Shown here piece by piece: positions 1 through 7,650 of a DNA stretch of 15,491 nucleotides. This DNA is from JBMNRY01 sp050944915 (GTDB lineage Bacteria > Bacillota > Limnochordia > JAAZLZ01), in the NCBI GenBank assembly GCA_050944915.1, contig JBMNRY010000046.1, forward strand, positions 1 to 15,491, read 5' to 3'. A program made the translations under genes and the position numbers. How positions within the stretch are numbered: position 1 is the stretch's first letter; every line of letters starts with the position of its first letter. The notes beneath the pieces are model-generated. The model worked only from the letters and a program-made list of their open reading frames with translations, made no database searches and was not told the origin of the DNA.

Positions 1-1
1 T

Positions 2-1081
2 CAGAGATACCGGGAAGGACTGTTGGAGGAGATCCCGGCTATCGATGCCGTTTTAGGTACCGGGGATATCCACCGGTTGCCCCAAGTGATTCAACAAACC
101 TTAGCCGGAGAGAGACTGGCTTTGATCGGGGAACCAAAGAATTTGTATGAGGCCGGGACCCCTCGGATCCTCACGGGGCGGGGTCATAGTGCCTATGTGA
201 AAATCGCCGAGGGCTGCGATCACCGCTGTAGCTTTTGTATCATTCCCCAACTGCGAGGACCTTTGCGGAGCCGGTCCATGGAGTCGATCTATGAGGAAGT
301 AGAGACCTTGGTCGCCCAAGGTGTCCAGGAGATCATCATCATCGCCCAAGATACCACATCTTACGGCCTAGATAGATACAATAGGCCTATGCTAGCTTCC
401 CTGTTACAAAAGCTAGTGGGGATCAGAGGTTTAGCTTGGCTGCGGGTTTTGTATACCTACCCGACCAATTTCACACCGGAGCTCATGGAGCTGTTGGCTG
501 GGGAGAGAAAACTCTGCACCTATGTGGATTTGCCCTTACAGCATATTAACGATCAGATCCTCAAAAGGATGTATCGGCGGGGTCGTCGGCGGCAGATCGA
601 AGCCCTAGTGGCCAGCCTTAAGGAAATTCCCGGTATGGTATTAAGGAGCAGTTTCATCGTCGGTTTCCCTGGTGAAAGGGAAGTCCACTTTCGGGAATTG
701 CTCGCTTTCTTGCGGGATGTCCAATTCGATCATGTAGGTATTTTCGCCTTTTCACCCCAGGGGGAGAGCCCAGCGGGAAGGTGGGCAGATCAGATTCCCG
801 AGGGAGTTAAAGAACTCCGTCGGCGCCGGGCCATGGAAACCCAGGCGGCTATTTCCCGGCGGCGCAATCGAGATCGCATCGGTACCATCCAAGAGGTGCT
901 CATCGAGGAGGTTACCGAAGCCGGCTCCGTCGGCCGTACCAGGGGACAAGCCCCCGAGGTCGATGGGATCACCTATCTGCCTGGTCAGCAGTTGCAGCCT
1001 GGTCAAATCGTCAGAGCCAAGATCGTCGGTGGGGGAACCTACGACTTGTTTGCACAGATTGCCAGAACTGGTACCCTTTAA
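2..1081 (+). CDS. rimO: Ribosomal protein S12 methylthiotransferase RimO (5' end cut by window edge)
   Basis: RimO is a radical-SAM enzyme that adds a methylthio group to a conserved aspartate of ribosomal protein S12. The reading frame is open from base 2 (QRYREGLLEEIPAIDAVLGTGD), so the gene begins upstream; about 359 residues are visible and roughly 80 N-terminal residues, including most of the first [4Fe-4S] domain, are missing. The radical-SAM triad CDHRCSFC is at visible residues 72-79, followed by the expected RGPLRSR segment. The motifs YTYPTNF, DLPLQHIND and SFIVGFPGE are typical of the MiaB/RimO group. The C-terminal 70 residues resemble a TRAM domain (VDGITYLPG, GQIVRAKIVGGGTYDLFA). 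RimO is preferred over MiaB because of the DTTSYGLDRY motif and the GDIHRLPQVI region. The internal TTG at base 23 is not the real start. Confidence 0.93.
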   Translation, partial: QRYREGLLEEIPAIDAVLGTGDIHRLPQVIQQTLAGERLALIGEPKNLYEAGTPRILTGRGHSAYVKIAEGCDHRCSFCIIPQLRGPLRSRSMESIYEEVETLVAQGVQEIIIIAQDTTSYGLDRYNRPMLASLLQKLVGIRGLAWLRVLYTYPTNFTPELMELLAGERKLCTYVDLPLQHINDQILKRMYRRGRRRQIEALVASLKEIPGMVLRSSFIVGFPGEREVHFRELLAFLRDVQFDHVGIFAFSPQGESPAGRWADQIPEGVKELRRRRAMETQAAISRRRNRDRIGTIQEVLIEEVTEAGSVGRTRGQAPEVDGITYLPGQQLQPGQIVRAKIVGGGTYDLFAQIARTGTL

Positions 1082-1085
1082 GCCC

Positions 1086-1114
1086 TGGGGTGCTAAGGTT
1101 GCCTATGTTATAAT
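1086..1114 (+). promoter_or_regulatory. Candidate extended -10 promoter for the membrane protein / FtsH-like pair
   Basis: A perfect TATAAT lies at 1109-1114, preceded by TG one base upstream (1106-1107), which makes an extended -10 element. The -35 region 17 bases upstream (TGGGGT, 1086-1091) is poor, which extended -10 promoters tolerate. It sits in the 69-base gap after rimO, 36 bases before the next start codon. Sigma-A type is inferred from the consensus alone. Confidence 0.55.
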
Positions 1115-1150
1115 GAACCAAGCGAGGCCCCAGATGAAAGGGGAGAAAAG

Positions 1151-1687
1151 ATGCAAATTAATGGTTTGCGCGTCGATATTATCCTCTTGGTCTGTCTGCT
1201 TGTTTTAGGTTTGCTTTTTGTTGGACAACATGTGTTGTATCAGCGACAGGTCCTTGAGACCTTGGAAGCTTCTTTCCAAGGGATCGTCGGGGTCCAAGGG
1301 GTTCAGTTACACCAGGGTCCAGATAGATTACAGGTGAAGATACAATTGGCCCCTGTCGATAATATAAAACAAACCTATGGGCAGCTGGTCCAAGTAGCCC
1401 GGGAATCCTTGACCAAAGAAAACTGGATGCTGGTCATCGAAGATGGCCGGAATCAATTCTTAGAGGATGTGTATTATGATATGCATTTTGTGGTGGCGGA
1501 AGGGATAGCTACGGGCCGATTTGCGACTATGGCCCAAAGGCTGGAAACCCTGGCCGAAACTTTAGATGGCCACAAATTTTTTGTCGACGGGGAAAATGTG
1601 TACATCCATCTCCAAAAGGATGACGCTTATTTGTATGAAATCGTTCCTCGTTTACCTGTTACTCTGGGGGGTGGTTCCACTGATTAA
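1151..1687 (+). CDS. Unrecognised single-pass membrane protein upstream of the FtsH-like protease
   Basis: This 178-residue protein is not one I recognise. Residues about 8-29 (VDIILLVCLLVLGLLFVGQHVLY) form one strong transmembrane segment near the N-terminus, and the rest is soluble and mixed alpha/beta. There is no cleavage motif, so it is probably a signal-anchored protein with its C-terminal domain outside the cytoplasm. The ATG at 1151 follows a purine-rich site (AAAGGGGAGAAAAG). Its 3' end overlaps the likely start of the FtsH-like gene, so the two are probably translationally coupled. A role as partner, adaptor or substrate-presenting subunit of that protease is inference from position only; it could stand in for the extracytoplasmic domain the protease lacks. 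Confidence 0.7.
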   Translation: MQINGLRVDIILLVCLLVLGLLFVGQHVLYQRQVLETLEASFQGIVGVQGVQLHQGPDRLQVKIQLAPVDNIKQTYGQLVQVARESLTKENWMLVIEDGRNQFLEDVYYDMHFVVAEGIATGRFATMAQRLETLAETLDGHKFFVDGENVYIHLQKDDAYLYEIVPRLPVTLGGGSTD

Positions 1688-3173
1688 AGAAATTCTCATC
1701 GGCAGCGGTATTGCCCTTTTAATCTTTGGAGCCTATATGGGTTTTGACATTACGCCCTTCATTCTCCTGGGTGCCTTTGCCTTCATGCTCCGCTTCCTCA
1801 CCGACGGACGTCAGACAGGTCGTCGTTTTGAGGTCTTAGGTGATTCATCGGAAAACGAAGTAGTCAGCCGGATCACTTTCAACGATGTTGGCGGGCAAGA
1901 GGTGGCGAAACGGGAGTTTAGGGAAGCCCTCGATTTCGTCAAAGAAAGGGATAAAGTCAAAGAATTAGGCATCCGGCCCTTGAAGGGCATTTTGTTAACG
2001 GGTCCTCCGGGGACCGGCAAGACCTTAATGGCTAAAGCGGCGGCCAGTTACACCGATTCCATTTTCTTAGCCGCCAGCGGTTCCCAATTTGTAGAGATGT
2101 ACGCTGGGGTTGGGGCCCAGCGGATTCGGACCTTGTTTAGCCGGGCCCGGAATCTAGCCCAGAAGTATAACAAAAATAGTGCCATCATTTTCATTGATGA
2201 AATCGAAGTCTTGGGGGGTAAACGGGGCAAACATAGCTCCCATTTAGAATACGACCAGACCCTTAATCAGCTGTTGGTGGAGATGGATGGTTTGCAAAGC
2301 GATGACGAGCTATCGGTTTTAGTTGTCGGTGCCACCAACAGGGCTGACCTTTTGGATGATGCCCTCCTTAGACCGGGTCGCTTTGATCGGGTGGTCAAGG
2401 TGGATTTGCCCGATCGGGAAGGTCGACGCCATATCCTCCAAATCCATCTGAAGGGCAAGCCCATCGCGCCGACCATCGATTTGGATGAGCTGGCTAAGGA
2501 AACCTTCGGTTTTTCCGGTGCCCATTTGGAAAGCTTAGTTAACGAAGCCGCCATTTTGGCCATGCGTCGCCGCAAGGCTTTAATCGACCAAGAGGATTTT
2601 CGGGAAGGAATCGAAAAGGTGATGATGGGCGAAAAGCTCGATCGTCGGCCAACGGAGGAAGAATTGGCCCGCATTGCCTACCACGAGATGGGCCATGCCT
2701 TGATCAGTGAATATGTCCAGCCGAATTCGGTGGCCGCGGTGACGGTCACTTCCCGGGGACAAGCCCTTGGCTATACGAGACAAGCCCCTCCGGAGGAAAA
2801 ATATCTATATACGGAAGGGGAAATCCTGGGGCAGATCGCTATTTGTCTAGGCGGTGCCGTCGCGGAAGAAATCATTTTTGGTAGCCGCAGTACAGGGGCC
2901 GCAGGCGATTTTGAACAGGCTGTCCATTTCGCCAAAAGGCTTATTTTCGCTGGGTTATCCCACCTGGGCATCGTCAGCCCCCAGGATCTGCCGGGGGAGG
3001 AACTCCATAAGGCGGTGGGGAAAATCCTGCAGGAAACGGAAAAGTCGGTCTATGATGCCCTCATCGGGCAGAAACCTCTGTTGCAGGAAGCGGCGGAATT
3101 GCTCATAAAAAAAGAACGCATCGATGGCCAGCAATTGCGGGATCTATTAGTGAACAATGAAATGAGTGCCTAA
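1635..3173 (+). CDS. FtsH-like AAA+ zinc metalloprotease (M41), lacking the extracytoplasmic domain
   Basis: This is a membrane-bound ATP-dependent protease of the FtsH/M41 class. Numbered from ATG 1635 (512 residues), hydrophobic stretches lie at about 2-16, 20-36 and 40-53, then the AAA+ domain with Walker A GPPGTGKT (123-130), Walker B IIFIDEIE and the second region of homology ATNRADLLDDALLRPGRFDR. The zinc site is HEMGH (H350, E351, H354), with D425 in GAAGDFEQA as the likely third ligand, so the protease should be active. Unlike standard FtsH (about 600-650 residues) it has no loop of about 70 residues between its membrane helices, and the C-terminal region is shortened. The pore motif reads MYAGVGA, where FtsH usually has MFVGVGA. 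The start is uncertain: ATG 1635, GTG 1671 and ATG 1737 are in frame, and the first two overlap the preceding gene. A terminator follows directly. Confidence 0.85.
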   Translation: MKSFLVYLLLWGVVPLIKEILIGSGIALLIFGAYMGFDITPFILLGAFAFMLRFLTDGRQTGRRFEVLGDSSENEVVSRITFNDVGGQEVAKREFREALDFVKERDKVKELGIRPLKGILLTGPPGTGKTLMAKAAASYTDSIFLAASGSQFVEMYAGVGAQRIRTLFSRARNLAQKYNKNSAIIFIDEIEVLGGKRGKHSSHLEYDQTLNQLLVEMDGLQSDDELSVLVVGATNRADLLDDALLRPGRFDRVVKVDLPDREGRRHILQIHLKGKPIAPTIDLDELAKETFGFSGAHLESLVNEAAILAMRRRKALIDQEDFREGIEKVMMGEKLDRRPTEEELARIAYHEMGHALISEYVQPNSVAAVTVTSRGQALGYTRQAPPEEKYLYTEGEILGQIAICLGGAVAEEIIFGSRSTGAAGDFEQAVHFAKRLIFAGLSHLGIVSPQDLPGEELHKAVGKILQETEKSVYDALIGQKPLLQEAAELLIKKERIDGQQLRDLLVNNEMSA

Positions 3174-3179
3174 AACCTA

Positions 3180-3212
3180 CCCCTGTTCCCCTGTGGAACA
3201 GGGGTTTTTGTT
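3180..3212 (+). terminator. Strong intrinsic terminator after the FtsH-like gene
   Basis: A perfect 10-bp GC-rich stem (3180-3189 with 3195-3204) closes a 5-nt loop and is followed by TTTTTGTT. It begins six bases after the FtsH-like stop codon and separates that unit from the cinA-recA unit. Confidence 0.93.
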
Positions 3213-3216
3213 GTGG

Positions 3217-3230
3217 TGAACAAATGTTTT
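3217..3230 (+). promoter_or_regulatory. LexA (SOS) box at the cinA promoter
   Basis: TGAACAAATGTTTT matches the Gram-positive LexA/DinR consensus CGAACRNRYGTTYG at 12 of 14 positions, including the whole GAAC-N4-GTTT core; only the outermost bases differ. Its 3' end overlaps the -35 element (3229-3234), so bound LexA would block RNA polymerase. It implies DNA-damage control of the cinA-recA-recX operon. The match is read directly; binding is inferred. Confidence 0.72.
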
Positions 3231-3257
3231 GCAGGTCTCCATTAGCCATGCTATAAT
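3229..3257 (+). promoter_or_regulatory. Sigma-A-type promoter for the cinA-recA-recX operon
   Basis: A consensus TATAAT at 3252-3257, preceded by TG at 3249-3250 (extended -10), lies 17 bases downstream of TTGCAG at 3229-3234. Predicted transcription begins near 3264, about 30 bases before the cinA start. It is the only clear promoter seen before recA, so it is probably the main promoter of the operon. Confidence 0.75.
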
Positions 3258-3294
3258 TTTTAATAGATAGCCAGTCTTTGTGGGGAGGAAGAAG

Positions 3295-4530
3295 ATGAAA
3301 GCAGAAATCATTTCCGTCGGAACAGAACTTCTATTGGGAGAAATCGTCGATACTAACGCCGCGTACATAAGTCAGCATTTGGCCGAATTGGGTATTAATG
3401 TCTACCACCGGCAGACGGTAGGGGATAATTTAACCCGGATGGTGGAAGCCCTACAAGGGGCCCTGGACCGGGTTGATTTGGTGTTGTTGTCGGGGGGTCT
3501 CGGTCCGACCATGGATGATATCACCCGGGACGCCATCGCCCAAGTTCTCGGTGAAGAGCTGGTCCTTGATGAGCAAGTAGCACAGGAGATCGAAGGCTAT
3601 TTCGCCCGCATTGGTCGGCCTATGACGTCTAATAATAAAAGGCAGGCCTTAAGACCGGCTTCCGCTTCCTTCCTACCCAATAGTCGGGGAACGGCACCAG
3701 GGATTCTAGCCTATTATCAAGGGAAAATGATCGTGGCCATGCCTGGGGTGCCTAATGAATTAAAAACCATGTTCCAAGAACAGGTAGTACCCCGTCTCAA
3801 TGGTGGTGGGGGAAAACAGCGGGTGATCAGGTCTTTGACCATCCATTGTACAGGTATCGGTGAGTCAGCACTGGAGGAGCAGGTAGCCGATTTGATTAAA
3901 GACCAGACCAATCCCACCGTTGCCACCTACGCTAGTTTAGGGGAGGTACGGTTACGGGTTACTGCTTCCGCGGAGAATGAACAGGAAGCGTTGGCCCTCA
4001 TCGAACCCTTGGCCGCCCGGGTTAGGGAGCGGCTAGGTGATTTGATTTATGGGTACGATGGAGCGACCTTGGAAGGGGTAGTAGGTGAACGCTTGGCGGA
4101 TCAAGGGTTGACTTTAGCCGTGGCCGAATCTTGTTCCGGTGGTTTAATCTCCCACCGCTTGACAAACATCCCCGGGAGTTCCCGCTATTTTCTCCAAGGG
4201 GCGGTAGTTTATAGTAATGATGCGAAAAGGGAATTACTAGGGGTGCCGGCCGAGTTGTTAGAACAATATGGAGCTGTAAGCCCACAGGTAGCCAAAGCCA
4301 TGGCCCAAGGGGTGCGGGCTAGGGCTGGAGCTGACTTTGGTTTAGCGGTCACGGGGATCGCTGGTCCCGATGGGGGTAAGCCGGAAAAACCGGTGGGTCT
4401 GGTCTACATCGCCCTTGCTAAAGAAGGGGATTGTATCGTCGAGGAATGGAGATTCGCCGGTGCCCGTACCGATGTTAAATCCCGAACGGCCCAAGCAGCT
4501 TTGAATCTATTGCGCTTACAGATACCATAG
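3295..4530 (+). CDS. cinA: CinA, competence/damage-inducible protein with nicotinamide-nucleotide amidase domain
   Basis: The 411-residue protein has both CinA domains. The N-terminal MoaB/Mog-like domain carries the ISVGTELLLGEIVDTNA start, LSGGLGPTMDDITRDA and MPGVPNELKTMF. The C-terminal PncC-type domain (from about residue 255) has AVAESCSGGLIS, with ESCSGG at 278-283, and AVTGIAGPDGGKPEKPVG. In related proteins the C-terminal domain deamidates NMN formed by NAD-dependent DNA ligase, and the N-terminal domain can hydrolyse ADP-ribose or NAD-like pyrophosphates. ATG 3295 is chosen because GGAGG (3284-3288) lies six bases before it; an in-frame GTG at 3280 precedes that site. cinA is next to recA in many Bacillota, and here it leads an operon with an SOS box, which fits the family name. 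Confidence 0.95.
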   Translation: MKAEIISVGTELLLGEIVDTNAAYISQHLAELGINVYHRQTVGDNLTRMVEALQGALDRVDLVLLSGGLGPTMDDITRDAIAQVLGEELVLDEQVAQEIEGYFARIGRPMTSNNKRQALRPASASFLPNSRGTAPGILAYYQGKMIVAMPGVPNELKTMFQEQVVPRLNGGGGKQRVIRSLTIHCTGIGESALEEQVADLIKDQTNPTVATYASLGEVRLRVTASAENEQEALALIEPLAARVRERLGDLIYGYDGATLEGVVGERLADQGLTLAVAESCSGGLISHRLTNIPGSSRYFLQGAVVYSNDAKRELLGVPAELLEQYGAVSPQVAKAMAQGVRARAGADFGLAVTGIAGPDGGKPEKPVGLVYIALAKEGDCIVEEWRFAGARTDVKSRTAQAALNLLRLQIP

Positions 4531-4543
4531 ACAGGGGTGACCT

Positions 4544-5968
4544 ATGTCCTTTGATGGTCTTTTGCCCGACATAGCCATCCGACGGCATCGCCTGGCTCCT
4601 TGGTTTCTCGCGGTATTAATGGCCATCATCTTTGTGAATACCCTAGGTAGTATCCACTTTCAAATGGGAGCCCTGGGGCTGGAAATCAGGGCGGGCTTTT
4701 TTTCTGTATCCCAGGGAAGGACCAGGTTGCTTTTGCCTCCCGTGGGGGAGATCGAGGCGGCAACCCATAGAATCCCGGTGCTACTGGAGATTTCCCTCCG
4801 GAGTATTGATTTATCCCTCTTGGAGCATGTCGGGTTGCCTTTAGGTGAGACTACGGAGGCCGTCGTCAATAGGTTCGTGTCCCAAGCTCGAGGTATCATC
4901 GTTTTATTCCTGGTGAAGATAGCCCTCTTGGCCGCTTGCGGCGGATTGTTGGGGGTGTGGTTGTGGCGTCCCTTCCATAGTCGTTCCTTGTGGCAGGGAG
5001 CCCTGGTGGGCTTACTGGTGGCTCTGTTTTTTAGCGGGTTGGTGGGATTTGATTACGATCCCCGGGCCTTTAACAATCCGGAATACAAGGGGATGCTAGA
5101 AGCAGCCCCCTGGGTGACGGGGCTCATCCAAACCAGCATCGAGCATGTGGGAGAATTAGGGGAGCAGTTGCGTCTCATCACCTCCGGCTTGTATTCCCTT
5201 TATCAACGGGTCGAAGATTTGGAGCCCCTGGGGATTATGGAGGCCGATTTGAAGGTGCTCCATGTGTCGGATATTCACAACAACCCGGCGGCCTTCGATT
5301 TGATTCAACAGGTTGTGGTCAGTTTCGGCATCGATTTCATCGTCGATACCGGGGATTTAACCGACTGGGGTACCCCATTGGAAGTGGAGATCGTCCAGCG
5401 GATTCAGGGGATGGAACGACCCTACTTTTTCATCTCCGGGAACCATGAGACACCGGAGATCCTAGGCCGGTTAGGAGAGACAGGGAATGTAGTTTTGCTC
5501 GATGGACAGATGGTGGAACGGGGAGGATTGCGCATCTGGGGTATCGGTGATGAAGCCGCGGGGAGTCTATCTCCCCGGAGCGCTCCCTTGGAACGGCTCC
5601 AGGCTTTAGCCCGTCAAATCGATGGGCGCATCGATTCCTTAGGTACCAAGCCCCATATCGTTGCGGTACATAATCATCACATCGCTGAAGGTTTAACCGC
5701 CGATGTACCGGCGATTTTATATGGCCACAACCATCGCCTCCAGGTGGGCACCCGGGGGGGAACCATGTTGATTAATGCCGGTACCACCGGCGCCGAAGGG
5801 ATTAGGGGTCTCCAGTCTAAGGAGCCGATTCCCTATTCCTTAGCCATTTTATATTTCTCCCACCAAGGGGGAGAAATAGAGTTGAAGGCGGTGGACACCC
5901 TTCGGGTTGATACTCTGCCCGGGGGGTTTACCCTGGAACGATTTAGTCCACCGGAACACAACGGATAA
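4544..5968 (+). CDS. Membrane-anchored metallophosphoesterase, catalytic domain probably extracytoplasmic
   Basis: This 474-residue protein has three predicted membrane helices (about 19-39, 116-140 and 150-168) followed by a calcineurin-type phosphoesterase domain. The metal-binding motifs are complete: DIH (D243, H245), GDLTD (D271), GNHE (N300, H301), H376 in VAVHNHH, and GHNH (H395, H397). Basic residues before helix 1 (RRHRLAP) and between helices 2 and 3 (WRPFHSR) suggest the catalytic domain ends up outside the cytoplasm; this topology is inferred. The substrate cannot be told from sequence. The gene starts 13 bases after cinA, with AGGGGTGA just before its ATG, and continues into thpR after a 76-base gap, so it is probably part of the SOS operon. 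It is not a usual member of recA loci. Confidence 0.8.
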   Translation: MSFDGLLPDIAIRRHRLAPWFLAVLMAIIFVNTLGSIHFQMGALGLEIRAGFFSVSQGRTRLLLPPVGEIEAATHRIPVLLEISLRSIDLSLLEHVGLPLGETTEAVVNRFVSQARGIIVLFLVKIALLAACGGLLGVWLWRPFHSRSLWQGALVGLLVALFFSGLVGFDYDPRAFNNPEYKGMLEAAPWVTGLIQTSIEHVGELGEQLRLITSGLYSLYQRVEDLEPLGIMEADLKVLHVSDIHNNPAAFDLIQQVVVSFGIDFIVDTGDLTDWGTPLEVEIVQRIQGMERPYFFISGNHETPEILGRLGETGNVVLLDGQMVERGGLRIWGIGDEAAGSLSPRSAPLERLQALARQIDGRIDSLGTKPHIVAVHNHHIAEGLTADVPAILYGHNHRLQVGTRGGTMLINAGTTGAEGIRGLQSKEPIPYSLAILYFSHQGGEIELKAVDTLRVDTLPGGFTLERFSPPEHNG

Positions 5969-6044
5969 AGGAAAATGTCCTCCCTTGTCGAAATAGGCAT
6001 CAGGTTCAGATGTTTTCCATGTCCAGGATCAGTGGAGGGTAAAG

Positions 6045-6623
6045 GTGGCAAGACTACGTTCCTTCGTTGCTGTGGAGATCAGTCCCCCTTTGTGGCCTTC
6101 CATCTCTATGGCCCAGACCCGGCTGCGGGAGAGGGGTTGGCAGGATGTAAAATGGGTTGCCCCAGAGAATCTCCATATCACCTTAAAGTTCCTAGGTGAT
6201 GTGGATACCCATCGATTAACACGGCTAGGGGAACTGTTGCAGGCTTCCCTGGCTGATCTGCCCACATTCCATGTGGAATTGGGTACCATTGGGGCCTTTC
6301 CCAATCTTCGACAACCCCGGGTGTTGTGGGTGGGTGTGGATCAAGGTCAACGGCAGTTGAGGGAATTAGCCGCCGAGGTCCAAAAGGTTTGGTACAGGTT
6401 GGGTAATTCTTCCCCAGATAAACCTTTCCATCCCCATGTGACCATCGGGAGGGTTAGAAAACCAAGGGGATCAGCAGGTTTAGAAACCTTCTCTGTAGAG
6501 GGAAATTTTCAGGTCCGGCATGTGACTTTGTTTGCCAGTCAGCTAACGGGGGCAGGCCCCGTCTATACTAAATTAGGGGAATTTCCCTTGGCAGATAGAC
6601 CCTTGGGAACTATGGAGAGGTGA
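6045..6623 (+). CDS. thpR: RNA 2',3'-cyclic phosphodiesterase (2'-5' RNA ligase family)
   Basis: The 192-residue protein belongs to the 2H phosphoesterase superfamily. Both catalytic HxTx motifs are present and well spaced: HITL (H44, T46) and HVTI (H131, T133). Members open 2',3'-cyclic phosphates to 2'-phosphates and can ligate tRNA halves in vitro; the physiological substrate in bacteria is not settled. The start RLRSFVAVEI matches the family N-terminus. GTG 6045 is chosen because GGAGG (6034-6038) lies six bases upstream. The stop codon overlaps the recA GTG start (GTGA, 6620-6623), so translation of recA is probably coupled to this gene. Pairing an RNA repair-type enzyme with recA in one operon suggests RNA end processing during stress, an inference. 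Confidence 0.9.
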   Translation: MARLRSFVAVEISPPLWPSISMAQTRLRERGWQDVKWVAPENLHITLKFLGDVDTHRLTRLGELLQASLADLPTFHVELGTIGAFPNLRQPRVLWVGVDQGQRQLRELAAEVQKVWYRLGNSSPDKPFHPHVTIGRVRKPRGSAGLETFSVEGNFQVRHVTLFASQLTGAGPVYTKLGEFPLADRPLGTMER

Positions 6624-7648
6624 GTACAGCCTTGGTAGATAAACAAAAGGCTTTGGAATTAGCCCTGTTGCAAATTGATAAGCAATTTGGTAAGGGCTCC
6701 ATTATGAGAATGGGAGAAACACAGAGTTTTAATGTGGAGACCATATCGACTAGCTCCTTGGCTTTAGATATCGCATTAGGTATCGGTGGGGTGCCTCGAG
6801 GTCGAGTGATCGAGATCTTTGGGCCCGAATCTTCGGGGAAGACCACTTTGGCCATGCATATCATGGCTGAAGCCCAAAAGGAGGGCGGGATAGCGGCCTT
6901 TATCGATGCTGAACATGCCCAAGATCCCGTTTATGCCAAAAAGTTGGGACTTGATTTAGATCAATTATTGATTTCCCAACCTGATACCGCTGAACAAGCT
7001 TTAGAAATCACCGAGGCTTTAGTCCGCAGTGGTGCCGTCGACGTAGTCGTCGTCGATTCCGTGGCGGCTTTGGTGCCCCGGGCTGAAATTGAAGGGGAAA
7101 TGGGCGACTCCCATGTGGGCCTCCAGGCCCGCTTGATGTCCCAGGCCCTGCGCAAATTGACCGGTGTGATCAGTAAATCCCGCACGACTGTTATCTTTAT
7201 TAACCAGATCCGGGAAAAGGTTGGGGTTATGTTTGGTAACCCTGAGGTAACCCCCGGTGGTCGGGCTTTGAAGTTTTATTCTTCCGTGCGGATGGAGATC
7301 CGTCGTATAGAAAGCATCAAGCAAGGTACCGAGACTGTTGGGAATCGTACCCGGGTGCGGGTGGTCAAAAATAAAGTGGCACCGCCCTTTAAGGTGGCCG
7401 AATTCGACATCATGTATGGCGAAGGGATCTCCCGGGAGGGAGACATTCTCGATATGGCCGTCGAGTACGATATAGTATCTAAGAGTGGTGCTTGGTATTC
7501 CTACGGTGATTTGCGCCTTGGTCAGGGTCGAGAGAATGCAAAGGTTTTTTTGAAGGAGAACCAAGAGGTGACCGAGGAAATCCAGGCTAAAGTGTTGGAA
7601 AAGGCCGGTTTAGCCCAAGGTGAAACGGCAGCGACGACGGAAGAATAA
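6620..7648 (+). CDS. recA: RecA recombinase
   Basis: RecA forms filaments on single-stranded DNA, catalyses strand exchange, and triggers self-cleavage of LexA. The 342-residue protein is typical in length. It has the FGKGSIMRMG N-terminal segment, the Walker A motif GPESSGKT (68-75), DAEHAQDPVYAKKLG, the Walker B region VVVVDSVAALVPRAEIEGE, and FINQIREKVGVMFGNPE followed by TPGGRALKFY, which covers L2 and the core. The C-terminus is short and acidic (TAATTEE). The start is GTG 6620, overlapping the thpR stop by four bases, with GGAGAGG immediately upstream. No intein and no dedicated promoter are seen; an SOS box and promoter lie before cinA. recX follows after two bases. Confidence 0.98.
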   Translation: MSTALVDKQKALELALLQIDKQFGKGSIMRMGETQSFNVETISTSSLALDIALGIGGVPRGRVIEIFGPESSGKTTLAMHIMAEAQKEGGIAAFIDAEHAQDPVYAKKLGLDLDQLLISQPDTAEQALEITEALVRSGAVDVVVVDSVAALVPRAEIEGEMGDSHVGLQARLMSQALRKLTGVISKSRTTVIFINQIREKVGVMFGNPEVTPGGRALKFYSSVRMEIRRIESIKQGTETVGNRTRVRVVKNKVAPPFKVAEFDIMYGEGISREGDILDMAVEYDIVSKSGAWYSYGDLRLGQGRENAKVFLKENQEVTEEIQAKVLEKAGLAQGETAATTEE

Positions 7649-7650
7649 TT

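Noticed and set aside
5975..6199. A + strand open frame between the phosphoesterase and thpR.
   Set aside because: It overlaps the thpR start in another frame, has no ribosome binding site and a low-information composition.
7019..7564. A 181-codon open frame on the - strand opposite recA.
   Set aside because: It lies entirely within the highly conserved recA and has no recognisable domain.
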